DNA from: Embleya hyalina
Lineage (GTDB): Bacteria; Actinomycetota; Actinomycetes; Streptomycetales; Streptomycetaceae
NCBI RefSeq assembly: GCF_003967355.1
Contig: NZ_BIFH01000036.1
Span: 62,896 to 126,895 of the forward strand
DNA length: 64,000 bases
Direction: 5' to 3'
The position numbers and the translations under genes are program-made. Position 1 is the stretch's first letter. Each line of letters starts with the position of its first letter. Below, one piece after another: positions 34,628-44,706 of the stretch. The notes below the pieces were generated by a model. That model did no database searches, was not told where the DNA came from, and worked only from the letters and a program-made list of their open reading frames with translations.

Positions 34628-36586
34628 GTGTTCCTGACCATCGCAACCACGCATCGGCCCGCCACCGACCTCGGCTTCCTGCTGCACAAGCATCCCGGGA
34701 AGGCCCAGCGGTTCTCCACCACCTACGGCGAGGCCCACGTCTTCTACCCCGAGGCGGACGAGAAGCGCTGCACCGCGGCGCTGCTGCTCGACGTCGACCC
34801 GATCGCGCTCACGCGCGGCGTCAAGCGGGGCAAGGGGGCCAAGGGCTCGCCCGACCTCACGCTCGCGCAGTACGTCAACGACCGGCCCTACGCCGCCTCG
34901 TCGTTGCTCGCGGTCGCACTCGGCACGGTCTATCGCACCGCGATGCAGGGGCGCTGCGACGCGCGTCCCGAACTGCCCGCGATGGCTCTGCCGCTGGAGA
35001 TCGAGGTGCCCGCGCTTTCCGCGCGTGGGGGCGAGGAGATGGTCCGGCGGTTGTTCGAGCCGCTGGGGTGGCAGGTCCGGACCGAGACCGTGCCGCTGGA
35101 CGAGGGCTTCCCGGAGTGGGGTGAATCGCGTTACGTGCGACTGGCGTTGACCGGCACCATGCCGCTCGCGGAGGCGCTGCGGCAGTTGTACGTGCTGCTC
35201 CCCGTGCTGGACAACGCGAAGCACTACTGGGTCGCGCCGGACGAGGTGGACAAGCTGCTCCGCGCTGGCGAGGGCTGGCTGGCCGCGCACCCGGACCGTG
35301 ACCTGATCGCGAGCCGATACCTCTCGCGCCGACCCACCCTCACCCGCAGCGCGATCGAACGACTGGCCGAAGTCGACGAGACCGCACCGGAGGACCTCGA
35401 CAACGCGATACCGGACGAGGACCCGGAGCCGGGATCGGGGCCTGCGGTCGCGCCCGCAGCGGTCACCGACGCGAGCGCCGGCGCTGCGCCTGCGCCTGCG
35501 GGCACCACGCACGCGCCTGCGACCGGTACGCCGACGCCCGCGACCACTGCCTCCGCGCCTGCGACCTCGGGCATCGCGTCCGCGGGCATGTCTGTGGCGG
35601 GCGCGTCCGTACCCGCGGCGTCGAACGTTGCGCCTGCGGGTGCCGGTGCGGGTGGGCCCGAGAGCCTGGGCGTCGCGTCCGCGGGTGTGTCTGCGGCGGG
35701 TGCGTCCGTGCCTGCGACCTCGGATGTCGCGTCTGCGGGTGCGCTTGCGGCCTCGGGCGTTGCGTCCCTGCCTGCGGCCGGTGTCGTGTCGGCTGCGACC
35801 GAGGACTCCGTTCCTGCGGCCTCGCCCGCGGGCGAGGCCGGCGGCGGGGTTGGCCTGTCGCTTGCCCGGCAGCGGCGCGATGCGATCCTGGAGGCCCTGC
35901 GGGCGGCCGGCGCCGAACGCGTGCTCGACCTCGGGTGCGGCGACGGCAAGTTGATCGGAGCACTGCTCAGGGAACCGCGTTTCCGCGAGATCGTCGGCGT
36001 CGACGTGTCCATCCGCGCGCTCACCATCGCCGAGCGCAAGCTCAAGCTCGCCCGGATGTCCGAGCGGCAGCGCGATCGCGTGCGCCTGATCCAGGGCGCG
36101 CTGACCTACACCGACAAGCGGCTCGCGGGCTACGACGCGGCGGTGCTGTGCGAGGTCATCGAGCACCTGGACGAACCGCGCCTGCCCGCTCTCGAGTACG
36201 CGGTACTCGGCGCGGCCCGACCCGCGACCGTCGTGGTCACCACGCCCAACGTCGAGTACAACGTCCGCTACGCACCGGAGGAGCCGGGCGGCCACGGCCT
36301 CGCCGCCGGCGCCATGCGCCACGGCGACCACCGCTTCGAATGGGACCGCGCGACGTTTCGCGCCTGGGCCGAACGGGCGGCGGCGACCTACGGCTACGTG
36401 GCCCGCTTCGAACCGGTCGGCGAGGTCGACCCCGAGGTCGGCCCCTCCACCCAGATGGCGGTGTTCACCCGTACCGACGCCGCCGCAGGCGCAGGCGCCG
36501 CCCTCCCCACCGACGACACCCCCGCGACCACCGACACCCCCAGTCCCACCCCCACCGACGACGAAGGCACCGGAGCGACGGCATGA
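34628..36586 (+). CDS. hen1: Hen1, RNA 3'-terminal 2'-O-methyltransferase of bacterial RNA repair
   Basis: Marks the 3' end of a cleaved RNA with 2'-O-methyl before Pnkp ligation, so that the repaired site resists re-cleavage. 652 residues: the N-terminal Hen1-specific domain (about 1-262, ATTHRPATDLGFLLHKHPG), an Ala/Pro/Gly/Ser-rich linker of about 140 residues, then the methyltransferase (about 415-620) with SAM loop VLDLGCGDGKLIGALL, metal-site EVIEHLDE (Glu and His) and HGDHRFEWDR. The linker is far longer than in typical bacterial Hen1 (about 470-500 residues in total). GTG 34628 follows a leaderless -10. Stop overlaps pnkp (ATGA). Confidence 0.95.
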   Translation: MFLTIATTHRPATDLGFLLHKHPGKAQRFSTTYGEAHVFYPEADEKRCTAALLLDVDPIALTRGVKRGKGAKGSPDLTLAQYVNDRPYAASSLLAVALGTVYRTAMQGRCDARPELPAMALPLEIEVPALSARGGEEMVRRLFEPLGWQVRTETVPLDEGFPEWGESRYVRLALTGTMPLAEALRQLYVLLPVLDNAKHYWVAPDEVDKLLRAGEGWLAAHPDRDLIASRYLSRRPTLTRSAIERLAEVDETAPEDLDNAIPDEDPEPGSGPAVAPAAVTDASAGAAPAPAGTTHAPATGTPTPATTASAPATSGIASAGMSVAGASVPAASNVAPAGAGAGGPESLGVASAGVSAAGASVPATSDVASAGALAASGVASLPAAGVVSAATEDSVPAASPAGEAGGGVGLSLARQRRDAILEALRAAGAERVLDLGCGDGKLIGALLREPRFREIVGVDVSIRALTIAERKLKLARMSERQRDRVRLIQGALTYTDKRLAGYDAAVLCEVIEHLDEPRLPALEYAVLGAARPATVVVTTPNVEYNVRYAPEEPGGHGLAAGAMRHGDHRFEWDRATFRAWAERAAATYGYVARFEPVGEVDPEVGPSTQMAVFTRTDAAAGAGAALPTDDTPATTDTPSPTPTDDEGTGATA

Positions 36587-39183
36587 CCCACGACGCGAGC
36601 GCCCGCCGCGCACTGACCATGCCCGACCTGTGTCTGGTGGTCCTGATCGGCACCACCGGCGCCGGCAAGTCCACCTTCGCCCGCACCCACTTCAAGCACA
36701 CCCAGGTCCTCTCCTCCGACTACTTCCGCGGCCTGGTCGCCGACGACGAGAACGACCAGTCGGCCTCCGGCGACGCGTTCGAACTGCTGCACCACGTAGC
36801 CCGCATGCGCCTCGCCTCCGGCCGGCTGACCGTGGTGGACGCGACCAACGTGCAGCGCGAGGCGCGGGCGCAACTGGTCCGGATCGCCCGCGACCACGAC
36901 GTGTTCCCGGTCGCGATCGTGCTGGACATCCCCCAGGACGAATGCCAGGCGCGCAACTCCGAGCGCCCGGACCGCATGCACCTGCCCCCGCAGGTGATCC
37001 AGCGCCAACACCGCGACATGCGCCGCTCGCTGCGCGGTCTCCAGCGCGAGGGCTTTCGCAAGGTGCACGTGCTCTCCGGCACCGACGAGGTCGCGCGCGC
37101 CGAGATCGTCCACGAGCGCCGCTACAACGACCTGCGACACCTGACCGGCCCGTTCGACGTGATCGGCGACATCCACGGTTGCCGAGCCGAATTGGAGTCG
37201 CTGCTGGTCGAACTCGGATACACGCTCACCCGCGACGAGGCCGGGCGACCGGTCGACGCGGCGCACCCCGAGGGCCGCACCGCCGTGTTCGTCGGCGACC
37301 TGGTCGACCGCGGGCCGGACACGCCCGGCGTACTGCGCCTGGTGATGGGCATGGTCGGTGCCGGACACGCCCTGTGCGTGCCGGGCAACCACGAGAACAA
37401 GCTGGTGCGCGCGCTCAAGGGCCGCCAGGTCAAGACCACCCACGGCCTCGCCGAATCGCTCGAACAACTGGCCGCGGAGAGCGAGGAATTCCGCGCCGAG
37501 GTGGTCGACTTCTGCGAATCCCTGGTCAGCCACTACGTGCTCGACGGGGGTCGGCTCGTGGTGTGCCACGCCGGTCTGCCGGAGAAGTACCACGGCCGGA
37601 TGTCCGGTCGGGTGCGCAGCTTCGCGCTGTACGGCGACACCACCGGCGAGACCGACGAGTACGGCCTGCCGGTGCGCTACCCGTGGGCCGACGAGTACCG
37701 CGGCAAGGCCACCGTGGTCTACGGTCACACGCCCACGCCGCGCGCCGTATGGGTGAACAACACGATCTGCCTGGACACCGGCGCGGTGTTCGGCGGCGAG
37801 TTGACCGCGCTGCGCTGGCCGGAGCGCGAACTGGTCGCGGTACCGGCCGAGCAGGTCTGGTACGAACCCGTGCGACCGCTCGCCTCCGCCGCTCCCGGTG
37901 GTCGCGACGGGCGCGCCCTCGACCTCGGCGACGTGCTGGACCTGGCTCCCGGCGGGGTCGGTCGCCGGCACGTCGAGACCGCCGGCGCGGGCCTGGTGAC
38001 GGTGCGTCAGGAGAACGCGGCCGCGGCCCTCGAGGTGATGAGCCGGTTCGCCATCGACCCGCGCTGGCTGGTCTACCTGCCGCCGACGATGGCGCCCTGC
38101 GCCACGAGCACGCTGCCCGGTCTGCTCGAACACCCGGCCGAGGCGTTCGCCCAGTTCCGTGCGGACGGCGTCACCCGGGTGATCTGCGAGGAGAAGCACA
38201 TGGGCTCGCGTGCGATCGCCCTCGTGTGCCGGGACGAGGCCGTCGCACGCGAGGCGTTCGGCGTGGACGAGGGGATGGGCGCGGGCGCGGTGTGGACCCG
38301 CACCGGGCGCGGCTTCTTCCCCGACCGGGCCACCACCGACGGCTTCCTCGACCGCGTGCGCGGGGCGATCGACGCGGCCGGCCTGTGGGCCGAACTGGAC
38401 ACCGACTGGTTGCTGTTCGACGCCGAGTTGATGCCCTGGTCGGCCAAGGCGCAGGAGCTGCTGCGGCAGCAGTACGCGTCGGTGGGCGCGGCCGCGACCG
38501 CCGCGCTGCCGGTCGCCGGCGCCGCGCTGGCGCGTGCACTCGAACGCGGTATCGACGTCGGGGACCTGGCCGACCGGATCGCCGGACGCACGGCCAACGC
38601 TCGCGCGTTCGTGGACGCCTACGGCCGGTACTGCTGGCCCACCGACGGCCTGACCGGGCTGCGTTTCGCCCCGTTCCAGGTGCTCGCCGGTCGTGGCGGG
38701 TCCTACCTGGGCCGCGACCACGAGTGGCATCTCGCGCTCGCCGACCGCCTGGTCGCGGCCGACTCCTCCGGGCTGCTCGCGCCCACCGGGCGACTGGTCG
38801 TGGACGTCACCGACGAGGAGCAGGTCGCGGCCGGCATCGCCTGGTGGACCGAACTGACCTCCACCGGCGGCGAGGGCATGGTGGTCAAGCCGCTCGCGGG
38901 CGAGGCCGACCGGGTCGCCAACCGACGCGTGCAGCCCGGGGTCAAGTGCCGCGGTCCGGAGTACCTGCGGATCATCTACGGCGCCGACTACACCGAACCG
39001 GTGAACCTCGACCGGTTGCGCGATCGTGGTCTCGGCCACAAGCGCTCGATGGCACTGCGCGAGCACGCGCTGGGCGCGGAGGCGCTGGCGCGGCTCACGT
39101 CCGGTGAAGCGCTGTGGCGCGTACACGAGGCGGTCTTCGCCGTACTCGCGCTCGAATCGGAACCGGTGGACCCGCGCCTCTGA
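36583..39183 (+). CDS. pnkp: Pnkp, polynucleotide kinase-phosphatase-ligase
   Basis: End-healing and sealing enzyme that works with Hen1, 866 residues, near the usual 850. The kinase P-loop GTTGAGKST is at residues 23-31 and DATNVQREAR follows. The metallophosphatase has GDIHGC (about 195), GDLVDRGPDTPG (about 237) and GNHENK (about 268). The C-terminal ligase has the nucleotidyl-lysine motif EEKHMGSRA (about 536-544), LDTDWLLFDAEL and GEGMVVKPL (motif V). All three active sites look complete. Translation is coupled to hen1. A strong terminator follows 22 bp after the stop. Confidence 0.96.
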   Translation: MTHDASARRALTMPDLCLVVLIGTTGAGKSTFARTHFKHTQVLSSDYFRGLVADDENDQSASGDAFELLHHVARMRLASGRLTVVDATNVQREARAQLVRIARDHDVFPVAIVLDIPQDECQARNSERPDRMHLPPQVIQRQHRDMRRSLRGLQREGFRKVHVLSGTDEVARAEIVHERRYNDLRHLTGPFDVIGDIHGCRAELESLLVELGYTLTRDEAGRPVDAAHPEGRTAVFVGDLVDRGPDTPGVLRLVMGMVGAGHALCVPGNHENKLVRALKGRQVKTTHGLAESLEQLAAESEEFRAEVVDFCESLVSHYVLDGGRLVVCHAGLPEKYHGRMSGRVRSFALYGDTTGETDEYGLPVRYPWADEYRGKATVVYGHTPTPRAVWVNNTICLDTGAVFGGELTALRWPERELVAVPAEQVWYEPVRPLASAAPGGRDGRALDLGDVLDLAPGGVGRRHVETAGAGLVTVRQENAAAALEVMSRFAIDPRWLVYLPPTMAPCATSTLPGLLEHPAEAFAQFRADGVTRVICEEKHMGSRAIALVCRDEAVAREAFGVDEGMGAGAVWTRTGRGFFPDRATTDGFLDRVRGAIDAAGLWAELDTDWLLFDAELMPWSAKAQELLRQQYASVGAAATAALPVAGAALARALERGIDVGDLADRIAGRTANARAFVDAYGRYCWPTDGLTGLRFAPFQVLAGRGGSYLGRDHEWHLALADRLVAADSSGLLAPTGRLVVDVTDEEQVAAGIAWWTELTSTGGEGMVVKPLAGEADRVANRRVQPGVKCRGPEYLRIIYGADYTEPVNLDRLRDRGLGHKRSMALREHALGAEALARLTSGEALWRVHEAVFAVLALESEPVDPRL

Positions 39184-39205
39184 GTCCACGTCACCTGTTC
39201 ACAGC

Positions 39206-39241
39206 AAGGGCGGCATCCGCGGAGACACGGATGCCGCCCTT
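39206..39241 (+). terminator. Rho-independent terminator of the hen1-pnkp operon
   Basis: AAGGGCGGCATCCG and CGGATGCCGCCCTT form a perfect 14-bp stem with an 8-nt loop; the distal arm ends in TTTCG. Confidence 0.92.
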
Positions 39242-39459
39242 TCGTATGTGAATGCCGGCTACTTCGGGTATGTCGCTTCAATGCCATGTGCCGATCGCGG
39301 CGGGTCGAAGGTCCCGGGTCGATCGGTCCGAGCGTCGCCGCAGGTGGGGACCTGTGCCGGAGGTCGGGGACGCGGGTCCGGGTGCAGGATCCGAATGTGG
39401 CGGAAAACGGCGCCGAACACGCTCGACGCCGGGTCGCCTCGAGACACGGAGGAGCAGCG

Positions 39460-40896
39460 ATGAGCCACGTGGTGGACCCCAAGGCGCCGACCGGCACATC
39501 GGCGTCCCGGCCGGAGGCGGACGACCCGGATCCGGCGCAGGGCACCCTCGGTCTGCCGCAGGCGACCGCGCTCGTGATCGGCGGCGTGGTGGGCACCGGG
39601 ATCTTCCTGCTGCCGGCCACGCTCGCCAAGTACGGCACCATCAGTATCCTCGCCTTCGGCCTGGTCACCGTCGGCGCGCTGGCGATCGCCGCGATCTTCG
39701 GCAAACTCGGCGCGCGCGTGCCCGCCGCCGGCGGCCCGTACGCCTACGCCCGCGAGGCGTTCGGCGAGTTCCCGGGCTTCTTGAACGCGTGGTCCTTCTG
39801 GATCACCGCGTGGGCCGGCAACGCGGGTATCGCGGTGGCCTGGGTCGGCTACGTCAACTACTTCCTGCACTGGGACTCCACGCCGGGCAAGATCGCGATC
39901 GCGCTCGTCGGCCTGTGGATCCCGGCCCTGATCAACCTGTCCGGCGTCAAGAACATGGGCCTGTTCCAGGTCGTCACCACCGTGCTCAAGTTCGTCCCGC
40001 TGATGTTCGTCGCCGTCGTCGGCCTGTTCTTCGTCGAGAACGCCAACTTCGGCCCGTTCAACGCGAGCGGCAAGAGTTTCCTCGGCGCCCTCCAGGTCTC
40101 CGCCGCGCTGGTGGTTTTCGCCTACTCGGGCATCGAGGCCGCCTCGGTCGCCGCGGCGAAGGTCGAGAACCCCCGACGCAACATCGGCAGGGCCTCGATC
40201 CTCGGCACGCTCGCCTGCGCCGCGGTGTACATGCTGAGCACGATCGCGGTGATGGGAAACGTGCCGCACGGCGAACTCGTCGACTCCTCGGCCCCGTTCT
40301 CCGACGCGCTGAACAACATGTTCGGCGGGAGCGTCTGGGGCGGCCTGATGGCCGCGATGGCGATCGTCTCCGGCATCGGCGCGCTCAACGGCTGGACCAT
40401 GTTGTGCGCGGAGATGCCGTACGCCGCGGCCAGGGACGGCATGTTCCCCCGCTCGTTCGCCGAGGTCAACCGGGCGGGGGTGCCCGCGTTCGGCATCCTC
40501 GTCGCGACGGTCCTGACCTCGGTGGTGGTCGCGGTGAACTACCTGTGGTCCGAGGACGCGTTCGAGACGATCCTGCTGCTCGCCACCGTCACCACCGTGA
40601 TCCCGTACCTGTTCTCCGCGTCGGCGCAACTGTTCTGGCTGGTCACCCGCGAGCGCCCGGTCTCTCGCGCGGCCCTGGCCAAGGACCTGGTCATCGCGGT
40701 CGTGGGCTTCGTGTTCACGCTGTGGATGGTCTACGGCGCGGGCTCGGACGCGGTGCTCAAGAGCCTGATCATGCTGCTGCTCGGCATCCCGGTCTACATC
40801 TGGGTCAAGGCCGCGCGCGGCGAGTACGGCCCCGGCGGCGCCGAGGCGCCACCCACCGAGGCGGCGGACATCACCGTCGACACGCGCGGGCACTAG
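39460..40896 (+). CDS. arcD: APC/APA-family transporter, probable arginine/ornithine antiporter
   Basis: A 478-residue membrane protein with twelve TM helices. TM1 has [21 protein letters not shown], the glycine-rich unwound motif of APC antiporters, and TM6 has [21 protein letters not shown], typical of AdiC/ArcD-like amino acid antiporters. ATG 39460 has GGAGGAG 6-7 bp upstream. It is the first gene of a set with arginine deiminase, ornithine carbamoyltransferase and carbamate kinase, so exchange of arginine for ornithine is the natural role. This type is distinct from the larger ArcD of Pseudomonas, so the symbol reflects role by context. Confidence 0.83.
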   Translation: MSHVVDPKAPTGTSASRPEADDPDPAQGTLGLPQATALVIGGVVGTGIFLLPATLAKYGTISILAFGLVTVGALAIAAIFGKLGARVPAAGGPYAYAREAFGEFPGFLNAWSFWITAWAGNAGIAVAWVGYVNYFLHWDSTPGKIAIALVGLWIPALINLSGVKNMGLFQVVTTVLKFVPLMFVAVVGLFFVENANFGPFNASGKSFLGALQVSAALVVFAYSGIEAASVAAAKVENPRRNIGRASILGTLACAAVYMLSTIAVMGNVPHGELVDSSAPFSDALNNMFGGSVWGGLMAAMAIVSGIGALNGWTMLCAEMPYAAARDGMFPRSFAEVNRAGVPAFGILVATVLTSVVVAVNYLWSEDAFETILLLATVTTVIPYLFSASAQLFWLVTRERPVSRAALAKDLVIAVVGFVFTLWMVYGAGSDAVLKSLIMLLLGIPVYIWVKAARGEYGPGGAEAPPTEAADITVDTRGH

Positions 40897-41017
40897 CGCG
40901 ATGCGCGCCCGGCGCGCGCATCGTGTCCCCACGAACCGGAAACACCATCCGCAAGTCGGTCCGGTCCCGATGGCCGGCACGTACACCGCAGTTCGCAACG
41001 GTCAGGAGGACCATTCC

Positions 41018-42244
41018 ATGGGGTTCCACGTCGAGTCGGAGACCGGTCGTCTCAAGCAGGTGATCCTGCATCGCCCGGACCTGGAGATGAAGCGGCTGAC
41101 CCCGACGAACAAGGACGAACTCCTGTTCGACGACGTCCTGTGGGTCAAGCGGGCCCGCGAGGAGCACGACGGCTTCGCGGACGCGCTGCGCGATCGGGGC
41201 ATCCGCGTACACCTGTTCACCGACCTGCTGCGCGAGACGCTCGCGAGCGAGCCGCCGGCGAAGAAGATGGTCCTGGACCGGGTCTTCGACGAACGCGAGT
41301 TCGGCCTGCTCGCGGTGGACGAACTGCGCGGCCTGTTCGAGGGCTTCGACGTCAACGAACTGGTGCGCTACCTGGTCGGCGGGATCACCAAGCGGGAGAT
41401 CCTGGAATACATGGAGGAGCCGCACAGCGTCGCGTTCCACACCATGGAAGTGGACGACTTCGTGCTCAAGCCGCTGCCCAACCACATCTTCACCCGCGAC
41501 ACCTCGTGCTGGGTCTACGACGGCGTCGCGGTGAACGCGATGACGATGCCGGCCCGCCGGCGCGAGTCGGTGCACTTCGAGGCGATCTACACCTACCACC
41601 CGAACTTCGCCAAGGGTGACTTCAACGTGTGGAACCCCGGCCAGAGCAGCTTTCCCGCGACGATGGAGGGCGGCGACGTCCTGGTCATCGGCAACGGCGC
41701 GGTGCTGGTCGGCATGAGCGAGCGCACCACCCCGCAGGGCGTCGAGGCGCTCGCGCGGGCACTGTTCAAGCACGGCTCCGCGACCAAGGTGGTCGCGCTG
41801 AGCATGCCGAAGAAGCGCGCGTTCATGCACCTCGACACGGTGATGACGATGCTCGACGGCGAGACGTTCACCAAGTACGCCGGCATGGGCATGCTGCCCT
41901 CGTACACGATCGAACCGGGCGACGACGAGGAGGCGCTCAAGGTCAGCGACCACCCCGCCCACGACATGCACAAGGCGATCGCGAGCGCGCTGGACCTGTC
42001 CGACATCCGGGTCCTGGCCGCCACCCAGGACGTGCGCTCGGCCGAGCGCGAGCAGTGGGACGACGGGTGCAACGTACTGGCCGTGGAGCCCGGCGTGGTC
42101 TTCGCCTACGAACGCAACGTCACCACGAACACCTTCCTGCGCAAGAACGGCATCGAGGTGGTCACCATCCGCGGCAGCGAACTGGGGCGCGGCCGCGGCG
42201 GACCGCGCTGCATGAGTTGTCCCGTCGAGCGCGAGGCCGTCTAA
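41018..42244 (+). CDS. arcA: Arginine deiminase
   Basis: Hydrolyses arginine to citrulline and ammonia, the first step of the deiminase pathway. 408 residues, the family length. Seen are the start [16 protein letters not shown], substrate segment NHIFTRDTS (about 159-167), [10 protein letters not shown] (about 216-225), the catalytic His region [11 protein letters not shown] (about 269-279) and the nucleophilic Cys in RCMSCP near the C-terminus (first Cys, about 398). ATG 41018 has AGGAGG 7 bp upstream, which decides against the in-frame ATG at 40901. Cytosolic. The spacing to arcB is 142 bp, with repeated GATCCCC units. Confidence 0.97.
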   Translation: MGFHVESETGRLKQVILHRPDLEMKRLTPTNKDELLFDDVLWVKRAREEHDGFADALRDRGIRVHLFTDLLRETLASEPPAKKMVLDRVFDEREFGLLAVDELRGLFEGFDVNELVRYLVGGITKREILEYMEEPHSVAFHTMEVDDFVLKPLPNHIFTRDTSCWVYDGVAVNAMTMPARRRESVHFEAIYTYHPNFAKGDFNVWNPGQSSFPATMEGGDVLVIGNGAVLVGMSERTTPQGVEALARALFKHGSATKVVALSMPKKRAFMHLDTVMTMLDGETFTKYAGMGMLPSYTIEPGDDEEALKVSDHPAHDMHKAIASALDLSDIRVLAATQDVRSAEREQWDDGCNVLAVEPGVVFAYERNVTTNTFLRKNGIEVVTIRGSELGRGRGGPRCMSCPVEREAV

Positions 42245-42386
42245 CCTGGCGGTTTGCCGATCCGTACGACCGTCGCCCGATCGTCGTGCGCCCCTCGTCC
42301 GATCCGTCGAACCCCCCGTGTGCGACGGCTCCCCGATCCCCGATCCCCCGGATCCCCCGATCCCGTCCGAAGAGAAGCCCGGAGCC

Positions 42387-43388
42387 ATGGCCTTCAATCT
42401 GCGTCACCGCAACTTCCTCAAGGAATTGGACTTCACGCCCAAGGAGTTCAATCACCTGCTCGACCTCGCCGCGGACTTGAAGGCCGCGAAGTACGCGGGC
42501 ATCGAGCAAAAGCGCCTCGTCGGCAAGAACATCGCGCTGATCTTCGAGAAGACCTCGACCCGCACGCGGTGCGCGTTCGAGGTCGCCGCGTACGACCAGG
42601 GCGCGGGCGTGACCTACCTCGACCCGGGCGGCTCGCAGATCGGCCACAAGGAGTCGATGAAGGACACCGCCCGAGTGCTCGGCCGGATGTACGACGGCAT
42701 CGAGTACCGCGGCAGCAAGCAGGAGTACGTCGAGGAACTCGGCAGGTACGCGGGCGTGCCCGTGTGGAACGGCCTGACCGACGAGTGGCACCCCACGCAG
42801 ATGCTCGCGGACATGCTCACCATGCGCGAACACTCGGACAAGCCGCTGCACCGCGTCTCGTTCGCCTACCTCGGCGACGCCCGCAACAACATGGGCAACT
42901 CGCTGCTGATCACCGCCGCGATGCTCGGCATGGACGTACGCATGGTGGCGCCCCGGGAGTTGTGGAACCACCCCGAGATCGTCGACAAGGCCAAGGAGAT
43001 CGCGGTCGGCACGGGGGCCACGATCACCCACACCACCGACGTCGCCGAAGGCGTCAAGGGCGTGGACTTCCTCTACACCGACGTGTGGGTGTCCATGGGC
43101 GAGCCCAAGGAGGTCTGGGACACCCGGATCGCGCAACTCAAGGCATACCAGGTCAACATGGACGTGGTGAAGGCGACCGGGAACCCCAAGGTCAAGTTCA
43201 TGCACTGCCTCCCCGCCTTCCACGACCGCAACACCGCGGTCGGTCGGGACATCTTCGACAAGACCGGCATGGAGGCGCTGGAGGTCACCGACGAGGTCTT
43301 CGAATCGGAGTTCTCGATCGTCTTCGACGAGGCCGAGAACCGCCTGCACACGATCAAGGCCGTCATGGTCGCCACCCTCGGCGACTGA
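42387..43388 (+). CDS. arcB: Ornithine carbamoyltransferase (catabolic context)
   Basis: Interconverts citrulline plus phosphate with ornithine plus carbamoyl phosphate. 333 residues. Carbamoyl-phosphate motif STRTRCAFE (about 55-63), HPTQMLADM (about 133-141), and the ornithine loop HCLPAFHD (about 272-279) are intact. The context (between arcA and arcC) argues for the catabolic enzyme; kinetics cannot be read from sequence and it is homologous to anabolic ArgF. ATG 42387 is preceded by GGAG. Confidence 0.96.
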   Translation: MAFNLRHRNFLKELDFTPKEFNHLLDLAADLKAAKYAGIEQKRLVGKNIALIFEKTSTRTRCAFEVAAYDQGAGVTYLDPGGSQIGHKESMKDTARVLGRMYDGIEYRGSKQEYVEELGRYAGVPVWNGLTDEWHPTQMLADMLTMREHSDKPLHRVSFAYLGDARNNMGNSLLITAAMLGMDVRMVAPRELWNHPEIVDKAKEIAVGTGATITHTTDVAEGVKGVDFLYTDVWVSMGEPKEVWDTRIAQLKAYQVNMDVVKATGNPKVKFMHCLPAFHDRNTAVGRDIFDKTGMEALEVTDEVFESEFSIVFDEAENRLHTIKAVMVATLGD

Positions 43389-43406
43389 CACGCGGCAGGA
43401 GGATCG

Positions 43407-43446
43407 GCGCGGCCCGGGCACCGGACCACCGGTACCCGGGCCGCGC
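43407..43446 (+). terminator. Long GC hairpin between arcB and arcC
   Basis: An 18-bp stem with one mismatch (GCGCGGCCCGGGCACCGG against its near-complement) and ACCA loop, 18 bp after the arcB stop. It could attenuate transcription into arcC or protect the upstream mRNA. Confidence 0.7.
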
Positions 43447-43542
43447 GCGGTTGCGGAACACCCCATTCATCCCGCTATGCCGCGACGACACGATCGGCCG
43501 ACCGCCGTTCGCGATCGCCGCCCCGGACCGAAGGGATCCACC

Positions 43543-44478
43543 ATGCGCGTCGTCGTCGCCCTCGGCGGAAACGCGATGCTTCAGCGCGGGGACAAGCCCG
43601 ACGCCGACATCCAACTGCACAACATCCAAAAAGCGGTCAAGTCGCTGGCCCCGTTGGCGCGCGAGCACGAGCTGGTGGTGACCCACGGCAACGGACCCCA
43701 GGTCGGCGTACTGGCCCTGCAATCCGCCGCCGACCAGTCGCTCAGCCAGCCCTACCCGTTCGACGTGCTGGGCGCGATGACCCAGGGCATGATCGGCTAC
43801 TGGCTGCTCCAGTCGCTGCAGAACGCGCTGCCCGGCCGCCAGGTGTGCTCACTGATCAACCAGACCCTCGTCTCCACCGCCGACCCCGCCTTCCAGGACC
43901 CGACCAAGTTCGTCGGCCCCGTCTACGAGGAGGACGAGGCCAAACGGCTCGCCGGCGAGCGCGGCTGGATCGTCAAACCGGACGGCAAGTGGTGGCGCCG
44001 CGTGGTGCCCTCGCCCAAACCCGCGCGCGTGGTGGAGACCCGGCTGATCCGCCAACTGCTCGCCTCCGGCGCGGTCGCGGTGTGCGCGGGCGGCGGCGGC
44101 GTGCCCGTCGTGCGCAACGAACTCGGCCAGCTCACCGGCGTCGAGGCCGTGGTGGACAAGGACCTCACCGCGGCGCTGCTCGCCGAAGCCCTCGACGCCG
44201 ACGCGCTGTTGTTGCTCACGGACGTGCCCCGGGTGATGCGCGGATTCGGGCAGCCCGACGCGCAGGAGATCGCCAACGCCACGCCCATGCAATTGCGCGC
44301 CGGCGACTTCCCGGCCGGGTCGATGGGGCCCAAGGTCGACGCCATCTGCCGGTTCGTCGAGATGACCGGTGACATGGCGGCGATCGGCGCGCTGGATCAG
44401 GCCGCGGAGATCCTGCGGGGCAATGCCGGGACGATCGTCACGCCGAGCGGCAAGTATCCGGAGACCAGCCTGCTCTGA
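43543..44478 (+). CDS. arcC: Carbamate kinase
   Basis: Transfers phosphate from carbamoyl phosphate to ADP, giving ATP, CO2 and ammonia; energy-yielding last step of the deiminase pathway. 311 residues, family length. Motifs ALGGNAML (6-13), THGNGPQVG (about 47-55), CAGGGGVPVV (about 184-193), VVDKDLTAALLA (about 204-215), LLLLTDVP and GSMGPKVDA are all in place. ATG 43543 has AAGGGA upstream. It completes the arcD-arcA-arcB-arcC set. Confidence 0.97.
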   Translation: MRVVVALGGNAMLQRGDKPDADIQLHNIQKAVKSLAPLAREHELVVTHGNGPQVGVLALQSAADQSLSQPYPFDVLGAMTQGMIGYWLLQSLQNALPGRQVCSLINQTLVSTADPAFQDPTKFVGPVYEEDEAKRLAGERGWIVKPDGKWWRRVVPSPKPARVVETRLIRQLLASGAVAVCAGGGGVPVVRNELGQLTGVEAVVDKDLTAALLAEALDADALLLLTDVPRVMRGFGQPDAQEIANATPMQLRAGDFPAGSMGPKVDAICRFVEMTGDMAAIGALDQAAEILRGNAGTIVTPSGKYPETSLL

Positions 44479-44706
44479 CGGGGGTTCGGTGGTCGATGCT
44501 CGGCGGTGGGCGGTCGGTGCCCGGCTTTCGGTGCCCGGGTGTCAGGCGGACCGCGGTCGTCGGTCGGCGGTGGTCGGTCGGCCTCGGGCGCGGACGACCG
44601 GGGTGGTTCGGGACGCGGCGGGCCCGCGGGAACGCGGGTTCGCCGACGATCTTTTCGAGCGCGGATCGGTAAAGGGTCTGGTCCGATCGACCCGTGTGCT
44701 GTGACC

